DNA from: Streptomyces iranensis | GTDB lineage: Bacteria; Actinomycetota; Actinomycetes; Streptomycetales; Streptomycetaceae | NCBI RefSeq assembly: GCF_017874715.1 | Contig: NZ_JAGGLR010000023.1 | Span: 170,720-234,719, forward strand | Length of the DNA: 64,000 bases | Direction of reading: 5' to 3' | Part shown: piece after piece, positions 47,512 through 57,009 of the stretch | Layout of the letters: every line of letters starts with the position of its first letter | Position numbering within the stretch: the stretch's first letter is position 1 | Notes under the pieces: model-generated | The model's input: the letters and a program-made list of their open reading frames with translations, nothing else | The model's database searches: none | What the model was told of the DNA's origin: nothing | Program-made: the position numbers and the translations under genes

Positions 47512-48429
47512 GTGACGCGACGCCTGATGCTCCTCGACACCGCCTCTCTCTACTTCCGAGCCTATTTCGGGGTCCCGGACTCGGTCCGGGCCCCCGACGG
47601 CACGCCGGTGAACGCCGTGCGCGGGCTCCTGGACTTCATCGCCCGGCTCGTCCAGGACCACCGCCCGGACGACCTGGTGGCCTGCATGGACTTCGACTGG
47701 CGCCCGGCCTGGCGGGTCGCCCTGATCCCCACGTACAAGGCCCACCGGGTGGCCGCGGAGGGGGCCGGGGTGGACCAGGAGGAGGTGCCGGACACCCTCT
47801 CCCCGCAGGTCCCGGTGATCGACGAGGTGCTGGACGCGATCGGCATCGCCCGGGTCGGCGCCGCGGACTACGAGGCCGACGACGTGATCGGCACGCTCAC
47901 CGGCCGGGCGGCCGGCCCGGTCGACATCGTCACCGGCGACCGCGATCTGTTCCAGCTGGTGGACGACGAGCGCGGGGTGCGGGTGCTCTACCCCGTCAAG
48001 GGCGTGGGCACCCTGCAGCTCGTCGACGAGTCCTATGTGCGCGAGAAGTACGGAGTGACCGGCCGGGGGTACGCGGAGCTGGCACTGTTGCGCGGCGACC
48101 CCAGCGACGGGCTGCCGGGGGTGCCCGGCGTCGGCGAGAAGACCGCCGCCAAGCTGCTGGCCGCCCATGGCGACCTGGCCGGGATCATGGCCGCCGTCGA
48201 CGACCCCGCCGCCAAGCTGACCCCCGCCCAGCGCAAGCGGCTGGCCGAGGCGCGAGCGTATGTCGAGGTCGCCCCGAAGGTGGTCCGGGTCGCCTCGGAC
48301 GTGGCGCTTCCGGCCTTCGACCCGGCGCTGCCGCGGTCGCCGCGCGACCCTGGAGCCGTGGCGGCGCTGGCGGAGCGCTGGGGATTGGGCGGATCTTTGC
48401 GCAGATTGCTGTCCACTCTTGAGGAGTGA
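47512..48429 (+). CDS. 5'-3' exonuclease (PolI N-terminal-like)
   Basis: 305 residues from GTG 47512. Stand-alone flap/5' nuclease with metal-binding acidic residues (MLLDTASLYFRAYFG, ACMDFDWRPAWR, YEADDVIGTL, VTGDRDLFQLVDD) and the helix-hairpin-helix GLPGVPGVGEKTAAKLLAAHG that grips DNA. It resembles the nuclease domain of DNA polymerase I and is a second such enzyme in Streptomyces, probably for Okazaki fragment or repair flap processing. Divergent from the betaine transporter. Confidence 0.92.
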   Translation: MTRRLMLLDTASLYFRAYFGVPDSVRAPDGTPVNAVRGLLDFIARLVQDHRPDDLVACMDFDWRPAWRVALIPTYKAHRVAAEGAGVDQEEVPDTLSPQVPVIDEVLDAIGIARVGAADYEADDVIGTLTGRAAGPVDIVTGDRDLFQLVDDERGVRVLYPVKGVGTLQLVDESYVREKYGVTGRGYAELALLRGDPSDGLPGVPGVGEKTAAKLLAAHGDLAGIMAAVDDPAAKLTPAQRKRLAEARAYVEVAPKVVRVASDVALPAFDPALPRSPRDPGAVAALAERWGLGGSLRRLLSTLEE

Positions 48430-48433
48430 GCTG

Positions 48434-48452
48434 TTAGGTTAGGTAAACCTAA
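48434..48452. promoter_or_regulatory. Iron box (DtxR/IdeR/DmdR site)
   Basis: TTAGGTTAGGTAAACCTAA, a near-perfect 19-bp match to the TTAGGTTAGGCTAACCTAA iron-box consensus, 24 bp upstream of the siderophore-interacting protein start. The gene should be repressed by iron-loaded DmdR/IdeR. Confidence 0.9.
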
Positions 48453-48476
48453 CTCTTGTTGATCAGGGAGGTCGCC

Positions 48477-49358
48477 ATGGCGGACCGTCCGGCCCGTAAG
48501 ACGCGCACGCCGCATCGCGCACAGGTGGTGCGCACCGACCGGCTGACCCCGCACATGGTGCGGGTCGTCCTGGGCGGCGACGGCCTCGCGGACTTCCACG
48601 CGGGCGAGTGGACCGATCACTACATCAAGCTGCTCTTCCCGACCGGGGGCGCCGTCTACCCCGAGCCGTTCGACCCGGAGCGGATCCGCGCCGAGTTCCC
48701 GCGCGAGCAGTGGCCGGTCACGCGGACGTACACGGTGCGGGCGTGGGACCCGGCCGCACGCGAGCTGACGGTGGACTTCGTGACCCATGGCGACGAAGGG
48801 CTGGCCGGGCCGTGGGCCGCCCGGGTCCGGCCCGGCGAGGAGATCCACTTCATGGGGCCGGGCGGCGCCTACGCCCCCAGCGCCGAGGCCGACTGGCATC
48901 TGCTCGCGGGCGACGAGAGCGCGCTGCCCGCGATCGCCACGGCGCTGGAGCGGCTCACCGACAGCCGCGCGGGCGGCGCGGCCGAGGTGCCGGTGCATGT
49001 GTTCATCGAGGTGGCGGACGAGACGGAGGAGCTCAAGGTCACCGTGCCCGAGGGGGTCCAGGTGAGCTGGCTGCACCGGGGCGCCGCGCCGGTCGGCGAG
49101 GCGCTGGTGGCGGCCGTACGGGGGCTTGAGTTTCCGCCCGGACAGATTCACGCCTTCGTCCACGGCGAGGCGGGCTTCGTGAAGGAGATCCGCCGCCATC
49201 TGCGCCTGGAGCGCCAGATCCCGCGCGAGTGGCTGTCCATCTCCGGGTACTGGCGGCGCGGCCATGACGAGGACGGCTGGCAGGCGTCGAAGCGGGAGTG
49301 GAACCAGCGGGTCGAGGCGGAGCAGGAGGGCGCGGGACCCGAGGAGGCCGCCGCCTAG
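48477..49358 (+). CDS. Siderophore-interacting FAD-dependent ferric reductase
   Basis: 293 residues from ATG 48477 (GGGAGG upstream). SIP/ViuB-family flavoprotein: FAD-binding RTYTVRAWDPAARELTVDFV, the glycine-rich segment GPGGAYAPSAEADWHLLAGD, the NAD(P)H domain and the C-terminal signature ISGYWRRGHDEDGWQASKRE. It releases iron from imported ferric siderophores by reduction in the cytoplasm. The iron box directly upstream indicates iron repression. Confidence 0.93.
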   Translation: MADRPARKTRTPHRAQVVRTDRLTPHMVRVVLGGDGLADFHAGEWTDHYIKLLFPTGGAVYPEPFDPERIRAEFPREQWPVTRTYTVRAWDPAARELTVDFVTHGDEGLAGPWAARVRPGEEIHFMGPGGAYAPSAEADWHLLAGDESALPAIATALERLTDSRAGGAAEVPVHVFIEVADETEELKVTVPEGVQVSWLHRGAAPVGEALVAAVRGLEFPPGQIHAFVHGEAGFVKEIRRHLRLERQIPREWLSISGYWRRGHDEDGWQASKREWNQRVEAEQEGAGPEEAAA

Positions 49359-49968
49359 GGGGCGCCGCGCGGGAAGTCGAAGTCGTCGCGCGGGGGACGC
49401 GGCGCAGGAGGCCGTCGCGCTGCGGAAGCGGCGCGTACGACCATCAGGCCCCGGCCGGGAGCATCCGGCCGGGGCCGTCGCGTGTGCCGCCTCGGCTGAC
49501 GCGGCGGACGCGGCGGACGCGGCGGACGCGGCGGACGCGGCAGAGCAACCGGCGTCGATCCGGCGGGCTCGGAGGGCGCACTCCGGCTTGCGGGAGCCCA
49601 TCGCGAGGACTTGACATATCGTCATATGAGCTCCGTTCGAGCCTTTTTCACACCTTCCGCGTCTATCCATCTTTTGGTTGACTCACATCGAGCGAGAGTT
49701 TCGGCACCACGGTGACCTCGGCGCCGACCCGTTCCATGCATGACTCGCCCTCTTACGGCCGGCACCCGGGCACGAGTCGAGTCCCTCTCAAGTCGCCATC
49801 ACCGGTCATGCGGTTCCCGCTGAAGGCCGTGGCGTCCCGGGCCCCCGAGGGTCCGTCTCCCTTCCACCCCTCTGCGCGACGGAAGCCGGTGCGGGCAACG
49901 GCCACGTGCCCATCCCCCCTCTCTCGGCAGACCCGCCCACAGCAAGACGATCGAACTGGAGAAAACTC
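49359..49968. other. Intergenic region with terminator and repeats
   Basis: No gene is supported. It holds a terminator (49447-49476), five 9-bp GCGGCGGAC-type repeats (49501-49545) and a short palindrome CATATCGTCATATG directly after a TTGA (about 49611-49627) that could be an operator or promoter for the IPT/TIG genes. Confidence 0.5.
49447..49476 (+). terminator. Terminator after the siderophore-interacting protein gene
   Basis: Perfect 12-bp stem (49447-49458 with 49465-49476) and a 6-base loop, about 90 bp after the stop codon. Confidence 0.8.
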
Positions 49969-50751
49969 ATGCCCATCACTTCCCTCACTCCCAGCCAGGG
50001 CACGGTCGGCACCAGCGTCAACATCAACGGCACGGCGCTGGGCACGACCGTCTCGGTGAACTTCGGCGGTGCCGTCGTCAGCCCGACGGCGGTCTCCAAC
50101 ACCGTGGTCACCTTCGTGGTTCCGTCCACCGCGCCGTGCTCGGGTCAGGTCTCGGTCAGCACCAACCTGTCGAACGGGACCAGGACCAACGCGGTGCCGT
50201 TCTTCGTCATCGTGCGGCCGACGACCACCGGGCTGGACGAGACCTGCCTGCCCGCCGCCGGTGGCTCGATCACGGTCTTCGGCACCGGCTTCGCGGCCGG
50301 GGGCACCGTCAACGTGGGCGCGCTCACTCCGGTCGCCTTCGCCGCCGGCGGCAGCAACACCTCGGTCACCGTCACCGCTCCGGCCCACACCCCGGCCGGC
50401 TGCTTCGACACCCAGCAGGTCACCGTCACCACGCCCGGCGGGACGGGCACCGCGGGCACCACCCTGATCGACTACTACAACGCACCGACTCTGACCGCCG
50501 CCACACTGACCCCTGCCACGGGCGCGGCGGGAACCGAGACCACCATCTCCGGCGCCACCTGCCTCATCGGCATCACCGACGTCACGTTCACCGACTCGGC
50601 CGCCACCGCCTTCACGGGCCTGGCCTTCACCCCCATCGACGCCACGTCCATCGTCACCGCGGTGCCCGCCGCGGCGGCCGCGGGCGCCGGGGCCTTCACG
50701 ATCACCACCTGTGGTGGCACATCCGGCCCCGGCGCCTTCACCGTCACCTGA
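49969..50751 (+). CDS. IPT/TIG-domain protein, 260 residues
   Basis: Start ATG 49969 after GGAGAAAACTC. Immunoglobulin-like IPT/TIG folds: ITSLTPSQGTVGTSVNINGT, a second at about 85-165 (GGSITVFGTGFAAGGTVNVG) and a third (LTAATLTPATGAAGTETTIS). Cys pairs could form disulfides. No Sec or Tat signal peptide, wall anchor or membrane helix is visible, although such domains normally act outside the cell. Thr/Ala/Gly-rich composition. A second IPT/TIG gene follows 151 bp downstream, probably co-expressed. Function unknown; a structural or adhesive surface role would need a non-classical export route. Confidence 0.8.
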   Translation: MPITSLTPSQGTVGTSVNINGTALGTTVSVNFGGAVVSPTAVSNTVVTFVVPSTAPCSGQVSVSTNLSNGTRTNAVPFFVIVRPTTTGLDETCLPAAGGSITVFGTGFAAGGTVNVGALTPVAFAAGGSNTSVTVTAPAHTPAGCFDTQQVTVTTPGGTGTAGTTLIDYYNAPTLTAATLTPATGAAGTETTISGATCLIGITDVTFTDSAATAFTGLAFTPIDATSIVTAVPAAAAAGAGAFTITTCGGTSGPGAFTVT

Positions 50752-50902
50752 TCCACCGACCGTGGGCGGGCAAACCCCGCGCGGTCATTTCCGGGTCAGC
50801 ACCCCGCATGGCACACGGTGATTTCCGATCCCCCGTGCCCTGGCCGACGTCCCGTCGGTCAGGGCACGGCCGTCCGCACGGCTCGAGAAGGAGAAGGGCA
50901 TC

Positions 50903-52165
50903 ATGGCCCCCGTAGTGACCAGCGTCAGCCCCACACAAGGCAACCCGGCCGGGGGGACCCCTGTCACCATCAATGGTTCCGGCTTCATCGGCGCCACCGT
51001 GGTCAGGTTCGGCCCGAATCTCGCCACCAATGTGGTCGTCGTGAGCAACACACAGATCACGGCAAGGACTCCGCCGGGGAGCGGCACGGCCAAGGTCACG
51101 GTCACGGGGCCGACAGGCACCAGCACCCAGAACGTGTTCTTCACCTATACGACGGTCGCGGCTCCGGTACTCACCATGCTCAGCCCGGCATCGGGGCCCA
51201 CCGGCGGCGGCAATACGGTCACCATCACCGGCACCAGCCTCACCGGCGCCACCCAAGTCCTCTTCGGCGCCACCCCCGCCACCATCCTCACCAACACCGC
51301 CACCCAAATCACCGCCACCGCCCCCGCAGGCACCGGCACCGTCAACGTCACCGCCACCACCCCAGGCGGCACCAGCAACCCACTCCCCTACACCTACACA
51401 ACCGTCGCGGCCCCGGTGCTCACCAACCTCAACCCCACCTCAGGCCCCACCTCCGGCGGAAACACCGTCACCATCACCGGCACCAACCTCACCGGCGCCA
51501 CCCAAGTCCTCTTCGGCGCCACCCCCGCCACCATCCTCACCAACACCGCCACCCAAATCACCGTCAGCGCGCCGGCGGGACCAGCGTCGGTGGTGAATGT
51601 GACCGTCACCACGCCGGGGGGCATCAGCAATCCGCTGTCGTACATCTATGTCGCCGCCCCGGTCGTCACCGGTGTCAGCCCGCAGTTCGGTCCGGACACC
51701 GGCGGTAACTCCGTCACCATCACCGGCAGCGGCCTGGCCCTGGCCAGCGCCGTCAACTTCGGCCCCAACCTCGCCACCGGCTTCACCGTGATCTCCGACA
51801 ATCAGCTGACAGCGACCGCTCCTCCCGGAACCGGCACGGTCGTGGTCACCGTGACCACACCTGGCGGCACCAGCACCCTGGGCCCGGGGAACCCGTACTA
51901 CACCTATCTCGGCGCCCCGGTGATCAATTCGCTGATCCCGGACGAGGGCTCGTCGTTGGGCGGCGACTCCGTCACGATCAACGGCTCCAACCTCACCTAC
52001 ACCGACTCCGTGACCTTCGGGGGAGTCCCGGCCTCCTTCAGCGTCCTCTCGGACAACCTGGCCGTGGCGACGGCTCCGGCCCATGCGGCCGGAACCGTCA
52101 ATGTTCAGCTCCACACCCCCGCGGGCAACAGCAACACCCTCCCCTTCACCTACGATCCGGCCTGA
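50903..52165 (+). CDS. Five-repeat IPT/TIG-domain protein
   Basis: 420 residues from ATG 50903, with GAGAAGGAGAAGGG upstream. Five IPT/TIG units of 82-86 residues, each beginning like PVVTSVSPTQGNPAGGTPVT and ending with a TPGGTSNPLPYTYT-type strand. Units 2 and 3 are nearly identical in DNA over 94 bp (51221-51314 and 51470-51563, one mismatch), indicating recent duplication or gene conversion. It lacks a recognisable signal peptide, like the preceding gene. The regular tandem fold suggests a rod-like filament or adhesin. Not a known named protein. Confidence 0.82.
   Translation: MAPVVTSVSPTQGNPAGGTPVTINGSGFIGATVVRFGPNLATNVVVVSNTQITARTPPGSGTAKVTVTGPTGTSTQNVFFTYTTVAAPVLTMLSPASGPTGGGNTVTITGTSLTGATQVLFGATPATILTNTATQITATAPAGTGTVNVTATTPGGTSNPLPYTYTTVAAPVLTNLNPTSGPTSGGNTVTITGTNLTGATQVLFGATPATILTNTATQITVSAPAGPASVVNVTVTTPGGISNPLSYIYVAAPVVTGVSPQFGPDTGGNSVTITGSGLALASAVNFGPNLATGFTVISDNQLTATAPPGTGTVVVTVTTPGGTSTLGPGNPYYTYLGAPVINSLIPDEGSSLGGDSVTINGSNLTYTDSVTFGGVPASFSVLSDNLAVATAPAHAAGTVNVQLHTPAGNSNTLPFTYDPA
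51221..51563 (+). repeat. 94-bp near-identical internal repeat (51221-51314 and 51470-51563)
   Basis: Two copies differ at one base across 94 bp, within IPT/TIG units 2 and 3. The flanking repeat units are far more diverged. Confidence 0.9.
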
Positions 52166-52188
52166 GCCCACCGCGGCGGGCGACGGGC

Positions 52189-55011
52189 TCAGCCGACCGA
52201 GGAGTACGCCACGACTCCGCGCAGCAGCCCGTCGACCGCGCGGCGGGCGCTGCGCGTCACGGTGCCCTCGGGGGCGGCCGCGGCGATCTGGCCGAGCACA
52301 TCGATCAGTTGCTTGGTCCAGCGCACGAAGTCACCGGCGGGCATGTCGATTTCACGCAGCACCTCGTCGAGCCCATGGCCGGAGGCCCAGCGGTAGGCGG
52401 CCCAGGCGAAGCCCAGGTCCGGCTCGCGCTGGCCGACGCCCTCCGCCTGGTTGATCTTGTGCTGCTCCTCCAGGGCGTCCAGCCGCCCCCATATGCGCAC
52501 CATCTCGCCGAGCGCGTCCTTGGCCCGGCCCGTGGGCAGCTTGGGCGGCAGCGCGTCATCGGCCGTCCGCGCCTCGTAGACGAGCGCGGAGGCGCAGGCC
52601 GCGAGCTCGGCGGGGGGCAGCCCCTCCCAGACGCCCTCCCGCAGGCATTCGCTGGCCAGCAGGTCCAGCTCGCCGTACAGCCGCGCCAGCCGTCTGCCCT
52701 CGTCCGTGACCTCGTCGCCGCGCAGATAACCGAGCTCGCTCAGCAGGGAGCAGATCCGGTCGAAGGTGCGGGCGATGGTGTTCGTACGGCCCTCGATGCG
52801 CCGCTCCAGCTGCCGGGTGTCGCGCAGCAGCCGGTGGTAGCGCTCGCCCCAGCGGGCGTGGTCCTCGCGGTCGCTGCAACCGTGACAGGGGTGGGCGCGG
52901 ATGGCCGCGCGCAGCCGGCTGATCTCGGTGTCGTCGGCGGCGGCCGAGCGCTCCTTGCGGTGGCGCCGCATATCGTGGTGGCCGGCCTTGGTGCGCAGCG
53001 CGGAGGCCAGATCGCGGCGCGACTGGGGGCTGCGCGGATTGAACGACTTGGGGATCCGCATCCGGTCCAGCGGCTCGACCGGGACCGGGAAGTCGATCGA
53101 CGCCAGCCGCTTGACCTGCCGCTCGGCGGTGAGCACCAGGGGCCGCGGCCCGTCGTGGTACTCCATGCCGCGGTGGCCGCCCACCCGCCCGGCGGGCAGC
53201 CCGGGGTCCAGCACCAGCGCGAGCCCGGCGAACTTGCCGGTGGGCACGTGGATGACATCGCCGGCGCGTAGCTTCTCCAGGGCGACCGCGGCGGCCGCGC
53301 GCCGCTGGGCGGCGCCCTGCCGGGCCAGCTCGGTCTCGCGGTCCTTGAGCTCGCGGCGCAGCCGCGCGTACTCGTCGAAGTCGCCGAGGTGGCAGGTCAT
53401 GGAGGCGCGATAGCCCTCGAGGCCCTCCTCGTTGCGCTGCACCTGACGGGAGATCCCGACGACCGCCTTGTCGGCCTGGAACTGCGCGAAGGAGGTCTCC
53501 AGCAGCTCGCGCGAGCGGTGCCGCCCGAACTGGGAGACCAGGTTGACCGCCATGTTGTACGACGGCTTGAAGGAGGAGCGCAGCGGATACGTACGGGTGC
53601 CGGCCAGCCCGGCGAGCGCCGCGGGGTCCATGGTGCGCTGCCACAGCACCACCGCATGGCCCTCGACGTCGATACCGCGCCGCCCGGCGCGGCCGGTCAA
53701 CTGGGTGTACTCACCGGGGGTGATGTCGGCGTGCTGCTCGCCGTTCCACTTGACGAGCTTCTCCAACACCACCGAGCGGGCGGGCATGTTGATGCCGAGG
53801 GCGAGGGTCTCGGTGGCGAAGACCGCCTTGACCAGGCCGCGGACGAAGAGCTCCTCGACAACTTCCTTGAAGGTGGGGAGCATTCCGGCGTGGTGGGCCG
53901 CGATGCCCCGCTCCAGGCCCTCCAGCCATTCGAAGTACCCCAGCACATGGAGGTCTTCGTCGGGGATCCCGGCGGTGCGCTCCTCGACGATGGCCCGCAC
54001 CTGGGAGCGCGCCGACTCGTCGTTGAGCCGCAGCCCCGCGTGGAGGCACTGCTGGACGGCGGCCTCGCAGCCGGCCCGGCTGAAGATGAAGGTGATGGCC
54101 GGAAGCAGCCCCTCGGCATCGAGCCGGTCGATCACCTCGGGGCGGCCGGGGGTCCAGATCCGGCTGCGCTGGCGGCGCTCGCGCTCCCGGTCGGCCTCGC
54201 GCATATTGCGGCCGCGGCGCTTGTCGCGGCCGAAGGAGGGGCGGCTGTTCTCCATCCGGGCCAGCCGGACCAGATCGGGGTTGACCTCGCGGCGTCCGCC
54301 CTGGTCGCCGTCCTGGCCGTGCTTCTCCTCGAACAGGTCGTACATCCGGCGCCCGGCCAGCACATGCTGCCACAGCGGCACCGGACGGTGCTCGGAGACG
54401 ATGACCTCGGTGTCGCCGCGGACGGTGTCCAGCCAGTCGCCGAACTCCTCGGCGTTGGAGACGGTCGCGGAGAGTGACACGAGCGTCACCGACTCGGGGA
54501 GGTGGATGATGACCTCCTCCCAGACGGCGCCCCGGAACCGGTCGGAGAGGTAGTGGACCTCGTCCATCACCACATAGCCGAGGCCGAGCAGCGACTGGGA
54601 GCCGGCATAGAGCATGTTCCGCAGCACCTCGGTGGTCATCACGACCACCGGTGCCTCGGAATTGACGCTGTTGTCCCCGGTGAGCAGGCCGACCTGGTCG
54701 GCGCCGTAGCGCTTCACCAGGTCGGTGTACTTCTGGTTCGACAGCGCCTTGATGGGCGTGGTGTAGAAGCACTTACGGCCCTGGGTCAGCGCCAGGTGGA
54801 CGGCGAACTCGCCCACGATGGTCTTGCCCGAGCCGGTGGGAGCGGCGACCAGCACACCCTTGCCGCTCTCCAGGGCCTTGCACGCCTCGATCTGGAACGG
54901 GTCCAGCTCGAAGTCGTACATCTCGCGGAAGGGGGCCAGCGCGGTGGCCTGCTCGGCGGCCCGGTCGCGGGACGCCGCATAGCGCTCGGCGGGAGATAGC
55001 TCGTCGGTCAT
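52189..55011 (-). CDS. helY: HelY-type DEAD/DEAH (Ski2-like) helicase
   Basis: 940 residues from ATG 55011 (MTDELSPAERYAASRDRAAE); a GTG eight codons earlier is possible. Ski2/Mtr4-like helicase with Walker A AAPTGSGKTIVGEFA, DEVH box (VMDEVHYLSDRFRG), SLSATVSNAEEFGDWL, ITFIFSRAGCEAAVQQCL and motif VI QLTGRAGRRGID. The DSHCT-type C-terminal domain contains DEVLREIDMPAGDFVRWTKQ. Expected to remodel structured RNA in decay or ribosome metabolism. It sits beside tatC, as in other Streptomyces. Confidence 0.93.
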   Translation of the reverse strand: MTDELSPAERYAASRDRAAEQATALAPFREMYDFELDPFQIEACKALESGKGVLVAAPTGSGKTIVGEFAVHLALTQGRKCFYTTPIKALSNQKYTDLVKRYGADQVGLLTGDNSVNSEAPVVVMTTEVLRNMLYAGSQSLLGLGYVVMDEVHYLSDRFRGAVWEEVIIHLPESVTLVSLSATVSNAEEFGDWLDTVRGDTEVIVSEHRPVPLWQHVLAGRRMYDLFEEKHGQDGDQGGRREVNPDLVRLARMENSRPSFGRDKRRGRNMREADRERERRQRSRIWTPGRPEVIDRLDAEGLLPAITFIFSRAGCEAAVQQCLHAGLRLNDESARSQVRAIVEERTAGIPDEDLHVLGYFEWLEGLERGIAAHHAGMLPTFKEVVEELFVRGLVKAVFATETLALGINMPARSVVLEKLVKWNGEQHADITPGEYTQLTGRAGRRGIDVEGHAVVLWQRTMDPAALAGLAGTRTYPLRSSFKPSYNMAVNLVSQFGRHRSRELLETSFAQFQADKAVVGISRQVQRNEEGLEGYRASMTCHLGDFDEYARLRRELKDRETELARQGAAQRRAAAAVALEKLRAGDVIHVPTGKFAGLALVLDPGLPAGRVGGHRGMEYHDGPRPLVLTAERQVKRLASIDFPVPVEPLDRMRIPKSFNPRSPQSRRDLASALRTKAGHHDMRRHRKERSAAADDTEISRLRAAIRAHPCHGCSDREDHARWGERYHRLLRDTRQLERRIEGRTNTIARTFDRICSLLSELGYLRGDEVTDEGRRLARLYGELDLLASECLREGVWEGLPPAELAACASALVYEARTADDALPPKLPTGRAKDALGEMVRIWGRLDALEEQHKINQAEGVGQREPDLGFAWAAYRWASGHGLDEVLREIDMPAGDFVRWTKQLIDVLGQIAAAAPEGTVTRSARRAVDGLLRGVVAYSSVG

Positions 55012-55207
55012 CGTATCTACGAGCCTACCGGCCACCTCCGACAGCGCACGCGATCTTTATCGGGGCTTTGTTCGGCCCACCGGCCGGGCCGCTCACCGAG
55101 CCGCCCGTCGGGCCGTCCGATGGACGGCCGCGGGCGGGCGGATATGAGTGGGCACGGCCGGATATGACCGGATACGGCCGCGTACGGCAGGGTACGCCAA
55201 GGTACGG

Positions 55208-56170
55208 CTATGTGACGTCGTCGTAGCCGTTGCGCCGGGCGGAGCCGGAGTCGTCCCCGTCGGTGAGCTCCGGCGCGGCGCTGGGCGCGGTCACGGCCTC
55301 GGGGGTCAGATCCAGCTGGGACGCCTCGTCGTCGCTCAGCCCGAAGTCCGGGTCGGCGGCCCGGCGGCGCGCCCTGCGCCGGTCGTTGAGCAGCGAGACG
55401 CCCACGGCGCCGAAGTAGAGCACGACGACCGGCCCGGCCAGGGCGAACATGCCGATCGGGTCGGTGCTGGGAGTGGCGATGGCGCCGAAGACCGTGATCC
55501 CCATGATCATGGCGCGCCACCAGCCGAGCATCCGGCGTCCGCTGAGGACGCCGGTGAAGTTCAGCAGTATCAGCAGCAGCGGGAGCTCGAAGGCGAGCCC
55601 GAAGACGACGACCATCCGGGCGAGCAGATCGAGGAAGTCGTCCAGTGGGAGGAGGTTACTGACCCCGCCCGGGGTAAAGCCGAGGAGAACCTTGGCGCTG
55701 GTCGGCAGGATCATGTACGCGAAGTACGCGCCACAGACGAAGAGCGGTACGCCGAGTCCGACGAAGAACAGGCCGTACTTCTTCTCATTGCGGTGGAGCC
55801 CGGGTGCGAGGAAGGCCCACAACTGGTACAGCCAGATCGGGGTGGCCACCACCACACCGGTCATGAAGGAGACCTTCAGCATGATCGTGAACGGCGACAG
55901 CAGACCGTTGGTGGTGAAGTTCGCACAGGGGCCACCGCCACTCCCCTTGTCCGAGAGGCTGGAGAGCGTGACACCGCCACAGCCGACGGAGTCCAGCACC
56001 GGCTGCATCAGGAACTCGGCGATGTCCATGTAATAGAACATCGCGACGATGGTGACCACACAGATCGCCAGGACCGATTTGAGCAGCCGGTTGCGCAGCT
56101 CACGCAGGTGCTCGGAGAGGGGCATCCGCCCCTCGGGGTCCTTCTCCGTTTTGCGGGCAGACTTGAGCAA
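55208..56170 (-). CDS. tatC: Twin-arginine translocase subunit TatC
   Basis: 320 residues with six membrane helices. The conserved N-terminus MPLSEHLRELRNRLLKS contains the Glu/Arg positions that bind twin-arginine signals. PIWLYQLWAFLAPGLHRNEKK is the family signature loop, followed by FGLAFELPLLLILL. Long hydrophilic acidic C-terminal tail (after residue ~265), as in actinobacteria. It forms the signal-peptide receptor complex exporting folded proteins, such as the amidohydrolase at 35 kb. Downstream of tatA in the same orientation. Confidence 0.96.
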   Translation of the reverse strand: MLKSARKTEKDPEGRMPLSEHLRELRNRLLKSVLAICVVTIVAMFYYMDIAEFLMQPVLDSVGCGGVTLSSLSDKGSGGGPCANFTTNGLLSPFTIMLKVSFMTGVVVATPIWLYQLWAFLAPGLHRNEKKYGLFFVGLGVPLFVCGAYFAYMILPTSAKVLLGFTPGGVSNLLPLDDFLDLLARMVVVFGLAFELPLLLILLNFTGVLSGRRMLGWWRAMIMGITVFGAIATPSTDPIGMFALAGPVVVLYFGAVGVSLLNDRRRARRRAADPDFGLSDDEASQLDLTPEAVTAPSAAPELTDGDDSGSARRNGYDDVT

Positions 56171-56232
56171 CCCACGTCCTCATCTCGTGCGTCCGGTGGC
56201 GGCCCTTCGCGCCGCCTTCAAGTGGCCCTGGG

Positions 56233-56526
56233 TCAGCGCTTGGTGGTGTCGCTCGGCTCCGACACCGGGCGCGAGCTGGTCACGTCTCCGGGCGCGGCCT
56301 GGATGGTGCGGTGAGTGGCGTCGTCCTGACCGGGGTGGGGCGGGTCGGCCGGCGCGTTCTGCTGCTGCTGACCGTCCGACTTCATGGCCTTCGCCTCGCT
56401 CTTGAGGATCCGGGCCGACTTGCCCAGCGAGCGCGCCATGTCCGGAAGCTTCTTGGCACCGAACAGCAGCAGCACGACGACAAGGATGAGGAGAATCTCG
56501 GGAACGCCGATCTTTCCGAACAGCAT
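56233..56526 (-). CDS. tatA: Twin-arginine translocase subunit TatA
   Basis: 97 residues: N-terminal membrane helix (GVPEILLILVVVLLLFGAKK), the FG hinge followed by the amphipathic helix KLPDMARSLGKSARILKSE, and a Gln/Pro/Thr-rich tail. It polymerises around TatC to form the pore. Encoded 63 bp upstream of tatC. Confidence 0.95.
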   Translation of the reverse strand: MLFGKIGVPEILLILVVVLLLFGAKKLPDMARSLGKSARILKSEAKAMKSDGQQQQNAPADPPHPGQDDATHRTIQAAPGDVTSSRPVSEPSDTTKR

Positions 56527-56795
56527 AAGCGTCTACCTTCTCACCGAGGCGGCTGGGGGTGGGGCTGCCCGACCGGTCGGACAGGTGTCCGGCAGCCGTG
56601 CTGTCAGCGATCGTAGCGCGCGGGGGTAAACCGGAAGCAATCCCCGTGCGGACTCCGGGTTGCGGCCCTCCGCCTCGTTTCCGGGGCCACGAAATCTCAG
56701 CGTACCCCGCTTGGCTGTGGGGCAGCAGAGTGCCCATCAGCGGCGACCCGCACCGCCGACGCGGCGCGGCTGTCACTGCCGACGCAGAGCGACTG

Positions 56796-56999
56796 TCACT
56801 GCCGACGCAGAGCGTCGACGGTTGACCCCAGCGGAGCCGAGGCCCGCTCCAGGTCCTCCGCGGCCCGGGTGATCCGCTCCGAGCTGTCCGACACCTGCCG
56901 GGCCAGCCTGCGGACCTCGGCGTAGACCCGCACCGAGAGCACGGCGAGAACGGCGATTCCGCAGAAGGCGAGGGCGAGGGCGAGCATCGGCCAGAGCAT
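56796..56999 (-). CDS. Small single-helix membrane protein
   Basis: 67 residues from ATG 56999. One membrane helix (MLALALAFCGIAVLAVLSV), then a charged coiled-coil-like segment (YAEVRRLARQVSDSSERITR) ending ALRRQ. Conserved in position between tatA and the zinc-ribbon/pafC genes in Streptomyces, to my recollection. Function unknown. A longer start within CVHCGCTPPS is possible but less likely. Confidence 0.7.
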   Translation of the reverse strand: MLWPMLALALAFCGIAVLAVLSVRVYAEVRRLARQVSDSSERITRAAEDLERASAPLGSTVDALRRQ

Positions 57000-57009
57000 G
57001 CGGCAGAGC

